Assembly: GCF_000378425.1 (NCBI RefSeq)
Contig: NZ_KB899845.1
Coordinates: 1 to 35,723 of the forward strand
Direction: 5' to 3'
From: Cohnella laeviribosi DSM 21336
GTDB taxonomy: Bacteria > Bacillota > Bacilli > Paenibacillales > Paenibacillaceae
Length of the DNA: 35,723 bases
Shown here: piece after piece, positions 5,689 through 14,350 of the stretch
How the letters are laid out: each line of letters opens with the position of its first letter
Numbering within the stretch: the stretch's first letter is position 1
Translations under genes and position numbers: made by a program
The notes under the pieces: generated by a model
What the model was told of the DNA's origin: nothing
Database searches by the model: none
The model's input: the letters and a program-made list of their open reading frames with translations, nothing else

Positions 5689-8417
5689 TCACATGCACAA
5701 CCTGCACAACCTGCTGCCTCGTCGTCCAACGTCAGTGCCGGGCCAAGGCTTCGTGGCGTCCATCTTTCCCAAATTCCGCTCACCGGGTCGACGGACACAA
5801 GGCGCAACCATCCGTTGCTCACTTTTCTGCGGAATTCGGGATTCCCTTCGAGCAGCTTCACCATATACGGCCGCGGGGCTTCGATGACCACGAGCAAGCG
5901 AAGCGGGGAATGAAACCATTCCCTGTCGCTTGCCATGACCGACTGCCACGGCAACCCCGCAAACAAATCGCTTCCGTTGCCCTGCATCACGCCGATCCCC
6001 GCCGTGACGGTCTGGGTGGCCTTGTTGCCGCTCCCATAGATATGGGGGGCGACCGTCGAAGCGTAATATTGCAGGTTAATCCACTGGGCGACGGTCACCG
6101 GACCGGCTGCAATATTCATCAGCAAATTTCCGTCCGGATCTTCCCGCCAGTCGTAACTGTGCAAAAATATCCTTCCTTCCTGATTGCACGATTCGGTCAA
6201 GTGTCGCCTGCCGATGACAAACGCGTAATTCCCCGCCAGCCCCCATTCCGGACGAACTTCACTCCAGTCTGCCGCACGCCGGTGCGCCTCGGCAACCGGA
6301 TCGCGTCCAGCGGCGCCCGCACCCGGCAATTTGGCCAGTTGCTCCAGATTGACCTTGCGGGTTACCGCCCGGAGCCTGTCCTGAAGCAGGGCAAAAGCGT
6401 CCCGAGCCGCCGGGGAAAGTTCCGGCACATGCAGCCAGCGCAACTCATGGACAGTGGTGCTATGTTCCGCGGCGATAAAAACCGTCTCTTCCGGGATGAC
6501 GATGCCTTGCCCGGCCAGAGCCCTCCGCACCTCTTCCCGGTTGCAGAGTTCCGCGAATACCCGGGCGTTCAACCCTCCGGCGGCTCCGCCGCAAGCGCCG
6601 CAATCCAGAGCCGATGCGTAAGGGTTGTTCGCCGTCTCGCTTTTGTGGCCGCAAACGACCACAAGAGGCGAAAATGCGGACGTCAGGCCGATGCTTCTCA
6701 ACAAGCTGCCCACATAGTTCACTTTCTCTTCCAGGGAAAATCCTGTCGGCAAACCGGAGTCCCCGCAAGTACTCTCGAGATCCAGGGTCAGATGCGTCTT
6801 CATTTTACCGGCAGACCGTTTCCGCCAACGATGGATGGAACCGATGACGCGTTCAGGAGCCGCATTCCGCGCAAGCATGTACAATCCCAGCCACGGTCCG
6901 CTCATTTCCGGCAACAACAGGCTGGTGACAAGCCCCTGTTTCATCTTTTTAAATACGCGGGCGACGGAAAGTTTCGCGGATTCCGCCCAAAGATACGTTT
7001 GGCTGCCGGCGGATGGAAGCTGTTCCCGTACCTCATGGCGGGGTTCGACAATGGCCGGACAGGCCGCATGGACGTGCCCGTCCGGCAGGCGCGTCCGGAT
7101 GGGAAGGCCGAAAAATCCCGCACAGCCGAATGTTTCAAACGGCCCTTCCCGTTCGAGATGCCGGCGGAAAGGTTCGGAACGGACGTCGATGCAGAAGAGC
7201 AGCTGCGCGGCCGCCCGTCGGGCGTGGCCGTTTGTTTGCGTTGCCGATATCGTTTCCCGCAACTTCTCCTCTTGTGTATCCTCCCAGGCTTCCAGCCACA
7301 GTCTGGGACGAACCATCCAGGCGAAACGGCGGGCGAAATCCAGCCGGATAAACCGCTCTTCAGGCGACATCCCGAACCATTGTTCGCACGTCCATCCTCC
7401 CCAATGCAACCATGCACCAATCCAGGGTAAGAGTTCCGCGTCATGGTCGGCATCACAGGTCTCCTGAAGGGGAAGACGGGGGGCGACCAGCGCCCATTCC
7501 GTCGACAGACGAATCGCCAAATATTCCGTCAGCAAGCGGTATTCCTGTCCGGATTTTTGCGAGCGCCACAGCAACATCCCCGCCCAGCCCGGCAGCGCGA
7601 TCAGGTGTTCTTCCAGATAACGCTCCATGTCCGGCCGCGGAACATTCAGGTTAAACAGCGCCTGCTTCAACGCGTCTTCCGCGTTTGCCGGCGTTTGTTT
7701 GATCCGCCCGCGCTCCGCCCGGCTCAGGGACGGATCGTGGCACGCCAGTTTCCGCCAGGCGCAGTAGAATCCCGATTCCCGAAACGGCATCCCCCACGCG
7801 GCTTGCCCTTCGTCCAGAAACAGCTTGCACCATTTGATCATATGGCGGTCCAGCGCCCGCGCAAAGCGGGGTTCTCCTTGCGCTTCCAATATCGCGCTTT
7901 TGGTTCGGACACAACGGACGGGAAGGCGATCCGGCAGCGTTTTGGCGTGTTTCATCCGGACGGCCAGACGTTTCATCTCCAACGAATTCATGACCTCGCG
8001 GGGAACGTTTTCGTGCCACAGCAGTCCGCGGCACAGCCGTTCCGCTTCTTTGCGGGGAATGGAATGCGCCTCCTCATTCAGCCACTTCCCGAAACGTTCC
8101 TCGAGCTTACGTGGACTTAACTCCCCTTTTCGCAGCGCTTCATGAAACATCGCCATCGGGGGAAACAGGTCCAAACCCCGGGAATCCCGAAATCGTTCCG
8201 CCACTTCCTCAAACGTCAGATGCTCCAGTCCCGCCCAGGGATGAACAGCGACAAACGTGCGAAGCGGCCACAGCGGAGCGATGACCCGGCTCGCCCTTCC
8301 CACCATCTCATCCACCGGCAGGTTGCCGGAAACATCTTGATCGTTTTTTTCATTATTTTCCACACGGTTTTCCACATGATCCACAGCCCGTTCGGACAAC
8401 ATCGCGGAGCGATTCAT
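5685..8417 (-). CDS. dabA: Inorganic carbon uptake subunit DabA (UPF0753/DUF2309, MpsB)
   Basis: DabA is the cytoplasmic, zinc-containing subunit of the DAB/Mps complex. It is thought to hydrate CO2 to bicarbonate in a one-way manner, powered by the ion gradient through DabB. This 910-residue protein shows the beta-carbonic-anhydrase-like site: Cys409 and Asp411 in FCIDVRSE, His591 in VVCGHKSE and Cys606 in DCGACGG. The 15-residue His-to-Cys spacing is that reported for characterised DabA. The Arg after CIDV is also kept. The start overlaps the dabB stop by 4 bp (ATGA), implying translational coupling. The C-terminus is unusually Cys-rich (AAGCAGCACD). The product should be active. Confidence 0.95.
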   Translation of the reverse strand: MNRSAMLSERAVDHVENRVENNEKNDQDVSGNLPVDEMVGRASRVIAPLWPLRTFVAVHPWAGLEHLTFEEVAERFRDSRGLDLFPPMAMFHEALRKGELSPRKLEERFGKWLNEEAHSIPRKEAERLCRGLLWHENVPREVMNSLEMKRLAVRMKHAKTLPDRLPVRCVRTKSAILEAQGEPRFARALDRHMIKWCKLFLDEGQAAWGMPFRESGFYCAWRKLACHDPSLSRAERGRIKQTPANAEDALKQALFNLNVPRPDMERYLEEHLIALPGWAGMLLWRSQKSGQEYRLLTEYLAIRLSTEWALVAPRLPLQETCDADHDAELLPWIGAWLHWGGWTCEQWFGMSPEERFIRLDFARRFAWMVRPRLWLEAWEDTQEEKLRETISATQTNGHARRAAAQLLFCIDVRSEPFRRHLEREGPFETFGCAGFFGLPIRTRLPDGHVHAACPAIVEPRHEVREQLPSAGSQTYLWAESAKLSVARVFKKMKQGLVTSLLLPEMSGPWLGLYMLARNAAPERVIGSIHRWRKRSAGKMKTHLTLDLESTCGDSGLPTGFSLEEKVNYVGSLLRSIGLTSAFSPLVVVCGHKSETANNPYASALDCGACGGAAGGLNARVFAELCNREEVRRALAGQGIVIPEETVFIAAEHSTTVHELRWLHVPELSPAARDAFALLQDRLRAVTRKVNLEQLAKLPGAGAAGRDPVAEAHRRAADWSEVRPEWGLAGNYAFVIGRRHLTESCNQEGRIFLHSYDWREDPDGNLLMNIAAGPVTVAQWINLQYYASTVAPHIYGSGNKATQTVTAGIGVMQGNGSDLFAGLPWQSVMASDREWFHSPLRLLVVIEAPRPYMVKLLEGNPEFRRKVSNGWLRLVSVDPVSGIWERWTPRSLGPALTLDDEAAGCAGCACD

Positions 8418-9922
8418 TTTAACTCCCCTCCCCTACGCATGTACGCCCTGAGATAGCGTGGATGGCTTTCCACCGCCTCATCGCGCGCTTCGCCAAGATG
8501 AACCAGCCATAGATACAACTTCGCCCGTATTTCCGTTGTGCGGCGTGCGGTCAATCCCAATCCCGCCAGCCCTCCGCAGGCGATCAGGAGGACGACGGCG
8601 GTCTCAGTTCTTCCGGTTGAAATGGCTGCAGGCAGCGCATCGCCCAGCATGGAAGCCAGTGCGTCGTGGAACGCCATCGCGGACAACCCGAGACTGGACA
8701 GGACGATCATGGAAATCCAGCGTCCTTTCTGTAACACGGCTGTCTGCCACCAGGCCAGAGAAATCGACCAACCCAACAACAGCGCCCGCAACAGTCGAAG
8801 CGGCTCGTGGGGTTCTGCCAACCAAAATCCGGTTCCCAGCACGATTCCGCCCAGCACGCTGTAAAGCAGCCATCTTTTCGAAGGCGGATCGGGCGCCAAA
8901 AGCGCGGGTCTCGGCCTCGGCACAACGGATCCGGAACGCAAAAACAAGGCCGCCTTGAACCATCCGTGAAAAATCAAATGCAAAACCGCCAGCACATAGG
9001 CACCCAGGGCACATTGGAGAAACATCATCCCCATTTGCGCCAACGTGGAAGCCACCAATTGCCGTTTATAGTCCGGTTGCACCAGAAGAATGCCGGTTCC
9101 GACAAATATCGACACCACAGCCGGGACCACAAGCAGCCATTGGGGCAAACCGCCATCCAGCAGCGGTGAAAATCGGGCCAGCAGCATTCCGCCCGCATTG
9201 ACGAGCCCCGCATGCATCGCGGCCGAAACCGGCGTCGGGATGACCGCCGATTCCAGCAACCACCGCTGGAACGGCCATTGACCCGCCGGAATAATCGCGG
9301 CAAACACAACCAACATGCCGATTCCTGCTGCGTTTTCCCATCCCAGCCGCAATATCGATTCCTCTGACAGCGCCAGCGTGATCCGCCAATGTCCGGTCAC
9401 CTGCCACAGCCACACGGCGGCAAGCGACAGGGAAAGCCAGTTGGCGGCAAACATTCGGGTCATAAGCCGGGCAACATGGCGGGCAGGCGTCCATTCCTTG
9501 TTCAATAAAACCAACCCGACCAGACCTGACAAAGGTAGTCCCCACAACAGCGCGAGCAAGCGCAAATCGCCGCTGAACCAGATGAGGGATGCCGATCCGG
9601 TCGTGAACGTCAACAGGGAAAAGTAAGCGCGATAAGAACGGTCACCGTGCATGAACCGGATACAAAACCGTTGGATCGTCCAGCCAAGCAATCCTACGTA
9701 AGACGCCATCAGCCATGCTGTCCGATCCAGGTGCCATAGTCCCGTCTCCCGAACCTGATCGGCGCCGATCAGTCCCGCAAAGGACACCACGACCGGTATG
9801 GCCAGCAAAAAGACGTGCAGGCGAACGTATCGGTCGGAGACGCGGGATATATACAGGCAACATGCGCTGATCCATGCGATCATCCATCCGGCAATGAAGG
9901 CAATAAACATCGCTACATTCAA
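8414..9922 (-). CDS. dabB: Inorganic carbon uptake membrane subunit DabB (NuoL-like, MpsA)
   Basis: DabB is a cation-conducting membrane protein related to the NuoL/MrpA antiporter subunits, and it couples the proton or sodium gradient to DabA. The 502 residues form about 12-14 hydrophobic helices. They include the family signatures IPTPVSAAMHAGLVNAGG (around residue 230), STLAQMGMM (around 292) and HLIFHGWFKAALFL (around 318), with the charged residues typical of ion-translocating helices. The start is a TTG at 9922 with AGGAGG 8 nt upstream. It is followed directly by dabA in a two-gene operon. A large hairpin at 9943-10014 precedes the ribosome site. Confidence 0.95.
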   Translation of the reverse strand: MNVAMFIAFIAGWMIAWISACCLYISRVSDRYVRLHVFLLAIPVVVSFAGLIGADQVRETGLWHLDRTAWLMASYVGLLGWTIQRFCIRFMHGDRSYRAYFSLLTFTTGSASLIWFSGDLRLLALLWGLPLSGLVGLVLLNKEWTPARHVARLMTRMFAANWLSLSLAAVWLWQVTGHWRITLALSEESILRLGWENAAGIGMLVVFAAIIPAGQWPFQRWLLESAVIPTPVSAAMHAGLVNAGGMLLARFSPLLDGGLPQWLLVVPAVVSIFVGTGILLVQPDYKRQLVASTLAQMGMMFLQCALGAYVLAVLHLIFHGWFKAALFLRSGSVVPRPRPALLAPDPPSKRWLLYSVLGGIVLGTGFWLAEPHEPLRLLRALLLGWSISLAWWQTAVLQKGRWISMIVLSSLGLSAMAFHDALASMLGDALPAAISTGRTETAVVLLIACGGLAGLGLTARRTTEIRAKLYLWLVHLGEARDEAVESHPRYLRAYMRRGGELK

Positions 9923-9942
9923 GACCTTTTCCTCCTAACAAA

Positions 9943-10014
9943 AGACCGACCATACCATCCTGGCGGAACACCCCGATTGAAATCGGAGTTTGATCCAGAT
10001 GGTATGGTCGGTCT
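9943..10014 (-). promoter_or_regulatory. Large hairpin in the dabB leader, possible attenuator
   Basis: A 17-bp perfect inverted repeat (agaccgaccataccatc at 9943-9959, complement at 9998-10014) continues inward with CTGG/CCAG after one bulged base. The loop holds a further small stem (ccgatt..aatcgg). On the minus strand the stem is followed directly by TTTTGTT and then the AGGAGG of dabB. It can therefore be an intrinsic terminator placed just before the dabB start, either ending terC read-through or acting as an attenuator. The arms might instead bind a protein as DNA. Confidence 0.7.
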
Positions 10015-10211
10015 ATTTCCAACAAATCCGATGCGGACTTTTTGAAAATCCACCTTGTTTTACATACGATACGGGCTTACCTTGAACCATCCTGTTTCCG
10101 TGGGATGTTCGGCAGGCCGGCCCGGTCAGTTGAAACTGTTGTATTCGATTTCTAAATTATAGCGAAGTCCGCTTTTCATTGCAAACAATTTTCAAGTTTT
10201 TTGTCAAAGCA

Positions 10212-10241
10212 AATGCCGCTCATCCGAAGATGAACGGCATT
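10212..10241 (-). terminator. Terminator hairpin after terC
   Basis: On the minus strand AATGCCG-TTCATC pairs with GATGAG-CGGCATT around a UUCG tetraloop, a 13-bp stem with one G-U pair. The following sequence (TTTGCTTTG) is only moderately U-rich, so termination may be leaky. It lies 24 bp past the terC stop. The 200 bp from here to the dabB leader hairpin hold no gene. Confidence 0.7.
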
Positions 10242-10264
10242 CATGAGAGTCCCTTGCAGAATTG

Positions 10265-11035
10265 TCAGTGCTGTTCCTCGTTTTTGGCGGCCGGCTTGTT
10301 CGCGGGCGAGAACCAGCCCAGCAGCGCGATCGCGACCAGCACGCCGTAGAAGACGATAGTCCAGGCCGTGCTGTGGGGGAAATCGTGGTCCAGCACGCCG
10401 ATGTCGTGATGGGCCAGGGTGATGACCGCTAGCTTGACACCGACCCATGCCACGATGGCATACGCTGTCGTCTCCAGCGCCGGACGTTTGGCCAGCAGTT
10501 TGATGAACCAGCCTGCGGCGTATTTGAGCAGCACCAGACCGGCGATGCCGCCCAGCACCACGACGGCGAACTTGCCGCCGTCCATTCCGCCGAAGTCGCC
10601 AAGCGGCGAATCCGGCAAGCCGAGCGCGAGCGCCACCGCAGCGAGGATGGAATCGATGGCGAATGCCAGGTCGGCCAGCGCGATCTTACCGACCGTGCCC
10701 CAGAAGCCCCTCGCCGAACCGGACTGTTTCTCTTCCTTATGCGCATCCTTCTTCCCGAAGCGGGCCTGGATGACATGCTTGAGTCCCAGATACAGCAGAT
10801 ATGCGGCGCCGATCGCCTGCACCTGCCATACATTGGCGATGAACGAGATTGCGAACAGGGCGGCGAACCGGAAAGCGAAGGCCATGATGATGCCATAATT
10901 GATCGCCTTGGATCTCTGGTTCTCCGGCAAATGCTTCGCGATGACGGCAAGCACGAGCGCGTTGTCAGCCGACAGCAGTCCTTCCAGTCCGATCAGAATC
11001 AAGAGCGCCCACGCGTACTCCAACCAAATGTCCAA
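10265..11035 (-). CDS. TerC family membrane protein (YkoY/YceF type, probable Mn2+ exporter)
   Basis: This 256-residue TerC family integral membrane protein has family signatures including GLEGLLSADNALVLAVI near residue 17, with the Glu and Asp-Asn in membrane helices, and ADLAFAIDSILAAVAL near residue 120. Bacillus relatives (YkoY, YceF) export manganese and help metallate secreted enzymes. The start is a TTG at 11035 with AAAGGAGG 8 nt upstream. The tail is His/Glu-rich. I looked for a yybP-ykoY manganese riboswitch in the 135-bp leader and did not find its conserved blocks. It lies downstream of the truncated MFS gene on the same strand. Confidence 0.88.
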   Translation of the reverse strand: MDIWLEYAWALLILIGLEGLLSADNALVLAVIAKHLPENQRSKAINYGIIMAFAFRFAALFAISFIANVWQVQAIGAAYLLYLGLKHVIQARFGKKDAHKEEKQSGSARGFWGTVGKIALADLAFAIDSILAAVALALGLPDSPLGDFGGMDGGKFAVVVLGGIAGLVLLKYAAGWFIKLLAKRPALETTAYAIVAWVGVKLAVITLAHHDIGVLDHDFPHSTAWTIVFYGVLVAIALLGWFSPANKPAAKNEEQH

Positions 11036-11170
11036 CTAACTTTCCTCCTTTGATTGTCGGCTCCGTAAGGTTTCCCCGCGCGGCGGCCGGCATGCGGAAT
11101 TCCTGCCGCCGGTCTACGGTAAAACTGACATTCTTTAATACGATTTCCTGCCGCATGCGTTTCTTGCATT

Positions 11171-12289
11171 TTACACGGCATCATGCCGCCGCCGCAACAG
11201 CAGGTTCAGCCGCTCCGTGGCGAGCAGCATCGCGGCTTCCATCAGGACGATGTACAGCGGGAAAATGCCGATCGTCCAGTATCCGGCTGGCATCCCGAGC
11301 AGAGGAGGCAGGATGGCCGCCCCCGTATAGGCTGTCGCAATCTGATACCCCATAATCCTCCCGGCGTGGGCTTCGCCGAACCGGGCGGGCGTTTCGTGCA
11401 GCATGCTTGGAAAGATCGGCGCCAGTCCCAATCCGGTAATCAGAAACCCGGCCAGTGAAAAGCCGGCGGGAAGCGGCGGCAGCAGAAGCAGCGCGCCGGC
11501 CAGGGTCGTGATCTGCCCCGCCCGGATCAGCGTCGGACTACTGAAATTGAGCGAGACGAATCCGTTGATGAACCTGCCGATCGTAATGCCCGCAAAGTAG
11601 ATCGAGATCCACAACGCCGCATCGTCGGCCGGGATCCCTTTGACATTGACCAGATAACTGCTGTCCCACAAGCCGGCCGTCGACTCCACGCCGCAGTAGA
11701 ACAGGAACGTCCCCAGCGCGTACTTGACGCCGGCCGAATTTTTCGGCTTGCGTCCTTCGTCCGGCCCGCGCGCGGGCGCATCCGCCTGCGGGGCTTGTCC
11801 GCCACCGGCCCGCTTCTTCTCCATATGTTTCCACAGGGGCAGCGATGCAAAAAGCACCGCTACAAGCGCCGACTGGATGAGGCCGATCACCGTGTATCCG
11901 TCTCTCCAGTCGCCTTCGGACAGGTAAACGGACAGAATCATCGGGCTGATCGTTACGCTGACGCCCCAGAAACAGTGCAGCCAGCTCATGTGGCGGGCTT
12001 CGTAATTCCCCGCAATGTAGTGGTTTAGCTCGGACTCGACGGCGCCGCCGCCGAGTCCGAGCAGTATGGCGAAGACCATGAGGCACGCGATGGAAGGCGC
12101 GATCGAAAAGCCGAGCAGCGCGCCGGCCGTCATGGCAACGCTGATCAGCGTGGTGCGCGCCGTGCCGATGCGCCAGACGATGCGGCTCGTGGCAAGGGCG
12201 GACACGATCGTGCCGATCGTGACCGTAAACGACAGCACCACCGCCATGCCGATAGGCGCCCCCAGATCCTGCCGCAATAAGGTCGCCAT
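11171..12289 (-). CDS. MFS transporter lacking its first transmembrane helix
   Basis: This 372-residue major facilitator superfamily protein resembles Bacillota proteins of the FucP-like type: LHCFWGVSVTISP after helix 4 and SRIVWRIGTARTTL as motif A. The first in-frame ATG is already at the start of helix 2 (QDLGAPIGMAVVLSF), and an in-frame TAG (12299-12301) lies four codons upstream. Relatives have about 30 more residues ending in a Trp-Pro motif. No Shine-Dalgarno sequence precedes the ATG, and helix 1 is in no other frame. The gene is therefore probably 5'-truncated and non-functional, although the remaining 11 helices are intact. The substrate is unknown. Confidence 0.7.
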   Translation of the reverse strand: MATLLRQDLGAPIGMAVVLSFTVTIGTIVSALATSRIVWRIGTARTTLISVAMTAGALLGFSIAPSIACLMVFAILLGLGGGAVESELNHYIAGNYEARHMSWLHCFWGVSVTISPMILSVYLSEGDWRDGYTVIGLIQSALVAVLFASLPLWKHMEKKRAGGGQAPQADAPARGPDEGRKPKNSAGVKYALGTFLFYCGVESTAGLWDSSYLVNVKGIPADDAALWISIYFAGITIGRFINGFVSLNFSSPTLIRAGQITTLAGALLLLPPLPAGFSLAGFLITGLGLAPIFPSMLHETPARFGEAHAGRIMGYQIATAYTGAAILPPLLGMPAGYWTIGIFPLYIVLMEAAMLLATERLNLLLRRRHDAV

Positions 12290-12456
12290 TCGGTTGCTCT
12301 AGTTGTCCGTGATGCAAGTGCGTCCTTCCGAATGCATTTTGACAGAAGGAGATGCGCTTGTTCAAATGGAATTATTATAGCATGCAATGGCTGGCGGTGA
12401 ACACGGGTTTTGCATGATCAATTTTCAAGTTTTTTCGCTTTTTTACAGGCTTTTAT

Positions 12457-13632
12457 TCATACATCCTGGTTCATTTTTGTTTTACCGCCTGTATCCTTCA
12501 AGAACCACTTGAGCAGGGGAGGCACTACGACGGTTGTAATGACAATGACCAAAATGATCATCGTGTACAACTCTGACGGAAGCAAGCTGGAATTCAGGCC
12601 CAGCGCCGCAATAATCAGAGCGACTTCACCGCGCGAAACCATTCCCGAGCCGATGATGAAGGAGGATCTTGTATCAAACCCAGTTATTCTGGCTCCCAAT
12701 CCCGAGCCGATCAGTTTGGATGCAATAGCCAAAACGGACAATATGAAAAGGGGTAGCAGTTGTTCAGACAATCCGTCGAACGAAACGGTCAGACCGATGC
12801 TGGCAAGAAAGACCGGAACAAAGAACGAATAGGCGACGGCTTCCAATTTTTTCTCAATCTGATGTTTGAATTCGGTTCTGGAAATCGCCAGTCCGGCAGC
12901 AAAAGCGCCGATAATGCCGGCAACTCCAAAGTATTCCTCAGCCAATGAGAATATCAGACACAAAAAAATGCTAATGCCCAGGACCGGTTCGGTTCGCTTT
13001 AAATGGGCGAACTTCCGCAAGGCAAAGGGAATGCCTTTCCAGACCATGATTACCGCGAGAAATATAAAGATCACCTTCTTGCCGATCACCCACGCCAGGC
13101 TGATTTCACTGGCCGTAAGCAACCCGAGAACAATTGTAAGACCGAACACAACCAGAATATCGTCAACAATCGCCGCCCCCAATACGGTCGTGCTTTCCCG
13201 GCTGTTCAATTTCCCCAGTTCCCGGAACGTTTGCACTGAAATGCTCACGGACGTTGCCGAAAGCAGCAATCCGAGAAACAGCGCATGTCCCTGTTCCATC
13301 CCGAGCCATAACCCGACGGTATATCCCCCCGCAAGCGGAAACAGCATACCTCCCACCGCTACAGCAATGGAAGTATTGCGGTTTTCGTTCAATGCTCTCA
13401 GGTCAGTTTCCAGACCAGCCAAAAACATCAAGAGAAGAACGCCGATCTGGGCAAAAACCTCCAAAATAACGGAAGGCTCTACCCAGCTCGCCACGGCAGG
13501 ACCAATCAACACGCCTGCCAAAAGTTGCCCCAATACTGAAGGTTGCCCCAACCGTGCGGCAAGATCTCCTGCAAGTTTGGTGGCTATAAGAATAATGGTT
13601 AACTGCAACAAGAATTCCACGACATGATTCAT
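12457..13632 (-). CDS. Cation:proton antiporter, CPA2 family (KefB/GerN type)
   Basis: This 391-residue membrane antiporter exchanges H+ for Na+ or K+. The start used is the ATG at 13632 (MNHVVEFLLQ), because AAAGGAG lies just before it; 20 extra codons upstream lack a ribosome site. Family features are the first helix and LGQPSVLGQLLAGVLIGP, the ion-binding region with VLGAAIVDDILVVF (Asp-Asp, about residue 150), and GSGMVSRGEVALI near the end. There are about 12-13 helices. It lacks the C-terminal TrkA-N/RCK domain of KefB/KefC, so it resembles GerN/GerT-like antiporters involved in germination or ion homeostasis. It appears to be monocistronic. Confidence 0.9.
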   Translation of the reverse strand: MNHVVEFLLQLTIILIATKLAGDLAARLGQPSVLGQLLAGVLIGPAVASWVEPSVILEVFAQIGVLLLMFLAGLETDLRALNENRNTSIAVAVGGMLFPLAGGYTVGLWLGMEQGHALFLGLLLSATSVSISVQTFRELGKLNSRESTTVLGAAIVDDILVVFGLTIVLGLLTASEISLAWVIGKKVIFIFLAVIMVWKGIPFALRKFAHLKRTEPVLGISIFLCLIFSLAEEYFGVAGIIGAFAAGLAISRTEFKHQIEKKLEAVAYSFFVPVFLASIGLTVSFDGLSEQLLPLFILSVLAIASKLIGSGLGARITGFDTRSSFIIGSGMVSRGEVALIIAALGLNSSLLPSELYTMIILVIVITTVVVPPLLKWFLKDTGGKTKMNQDV

Positions 13633-13772
13633 GTTATCGCTCCTTTTGTATTTCTGCCCAATATCTTGTCTCAGCCCGGTGAGACTATGCAAAGTAACGG
13701 CCTTCGTGAATCTGATACCTGTTCTGAACGATTCGTCACATTTTCGCAGTCCCCCATTTTGGCCGAAATGAA

Positions 13773-13810
13773 GAAAAAAATAAGAGAAGCCCGTCTATGA
13801 CAGGCTCCTC
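13773..13810 (-). terminator. Rho-independent terminator of the ars operon
   Basis: On the minus strand GAGGAGCCTGTC pairs with GACGGGCTTCTC (12 bp with two wobble pairs) around an ATA loop, followed by TTATTTTTTTC. It lies 114 bp past the arsC stop and before the antiporter start, separating the two transcripts. Confidence 0.85.
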
Positions 13811-13923
13811 CACATGAAACGGTATGAATATTTCAATACACGAGAAGATTATAGGTTACCTTCCGTTTACAGTCAAGAAAAATGAGAAATCCATTTGCAA
13901 TCCTCACATCCAGTTTTCCACAT

Positions 13924-14346
13924 TTATGCTCCCATGTCGCGAAACCGCTTGATTCGCTCTTCAATCTCATCCCGCACGCGGCGGAACACTACCAGTCTTT
14001 CTTCTTCCGTCCCCGTTGCCTTGGCGGGATCGTCAAATCCCCAATGCCAGCGGGTCACGTGCGGGGGTGTCATCGGGCATCGGTCGTTGGCATCGCCACA
14101 AAGCGTAATCACATAATCCGCTTTGTTTAAAAGCTCGGGATCGATCACATCGGACGTCTGATTGGAGATGTCAATTCCCACCTCCCGCATGACCTTTACG
14201 GCATACGGATTGAGACCGTGAGCCTCGATTCCCGCACTGTACACGTCAAATCGGTCGCCTAGATATTTTTTCCCGAATCCTTCCGCCATTTGACTGCGGC
14301 AGGAATTGCCTGTGCAAAGAAAATAGAGGATCGGTTTCTCCGTCAC
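13924..14346 (-). CDS. arsC: Arsenate reductase, thioredoxin-coupled
   Basis: ArsC reduces arsenate to arsenite, using thioredoxin for the electrons, in the low-molecular-weight phosphatase fold. The 140 residues contain the P-loop [10 protein letters not shown] with nucleophilic Cys11 and Arg17. The resolving pair sits in [11 protein letters not shown], two Cys seven residues apart as in the Bacillus enzyme, and DPAK carries the catalytic Asp. The start is a GTG at 14346 with GGAGG 8 nt upstream. It is the last gene of the arsR-acr3-arsC operon, directly behind acr3. Confidence 0.95.
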   Translation of the reverse strand: MTEKPILYFLCTGNSCRSQMAEGFGKKYLGDRFDVYSAGIEAHGLNPYAVKVMREVGIDISNQTSDVIDPELLNKADYVITLCGDANDRCPMTPPHVTRWHWGFDDPAKATGTEEERLVVFRRVRDEIEERIKRFRDMGA

Positions 14347-14350
14347 TTTG

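Noticed and set aside
5910..7430. 506-codon open frame on the plus strand
   Set aside because: It lies entirely opposite dabA, has Arg/Pro-rich composition typical of the antisense of GC-rich genes and no domain or ribosome site.
11036..11170. yybP-ykoY manganese riboswitch before terC
   Set aside because: The leader has GC-rich hairpins, but the conserved GGGGAGUAG and AAGACCUUU-type blocks of that class are not there.
12866..13627. 253-codon plus-strand frame
   Set aside because: It is opposite the antiporter gene, with no recognisable family or start signal.
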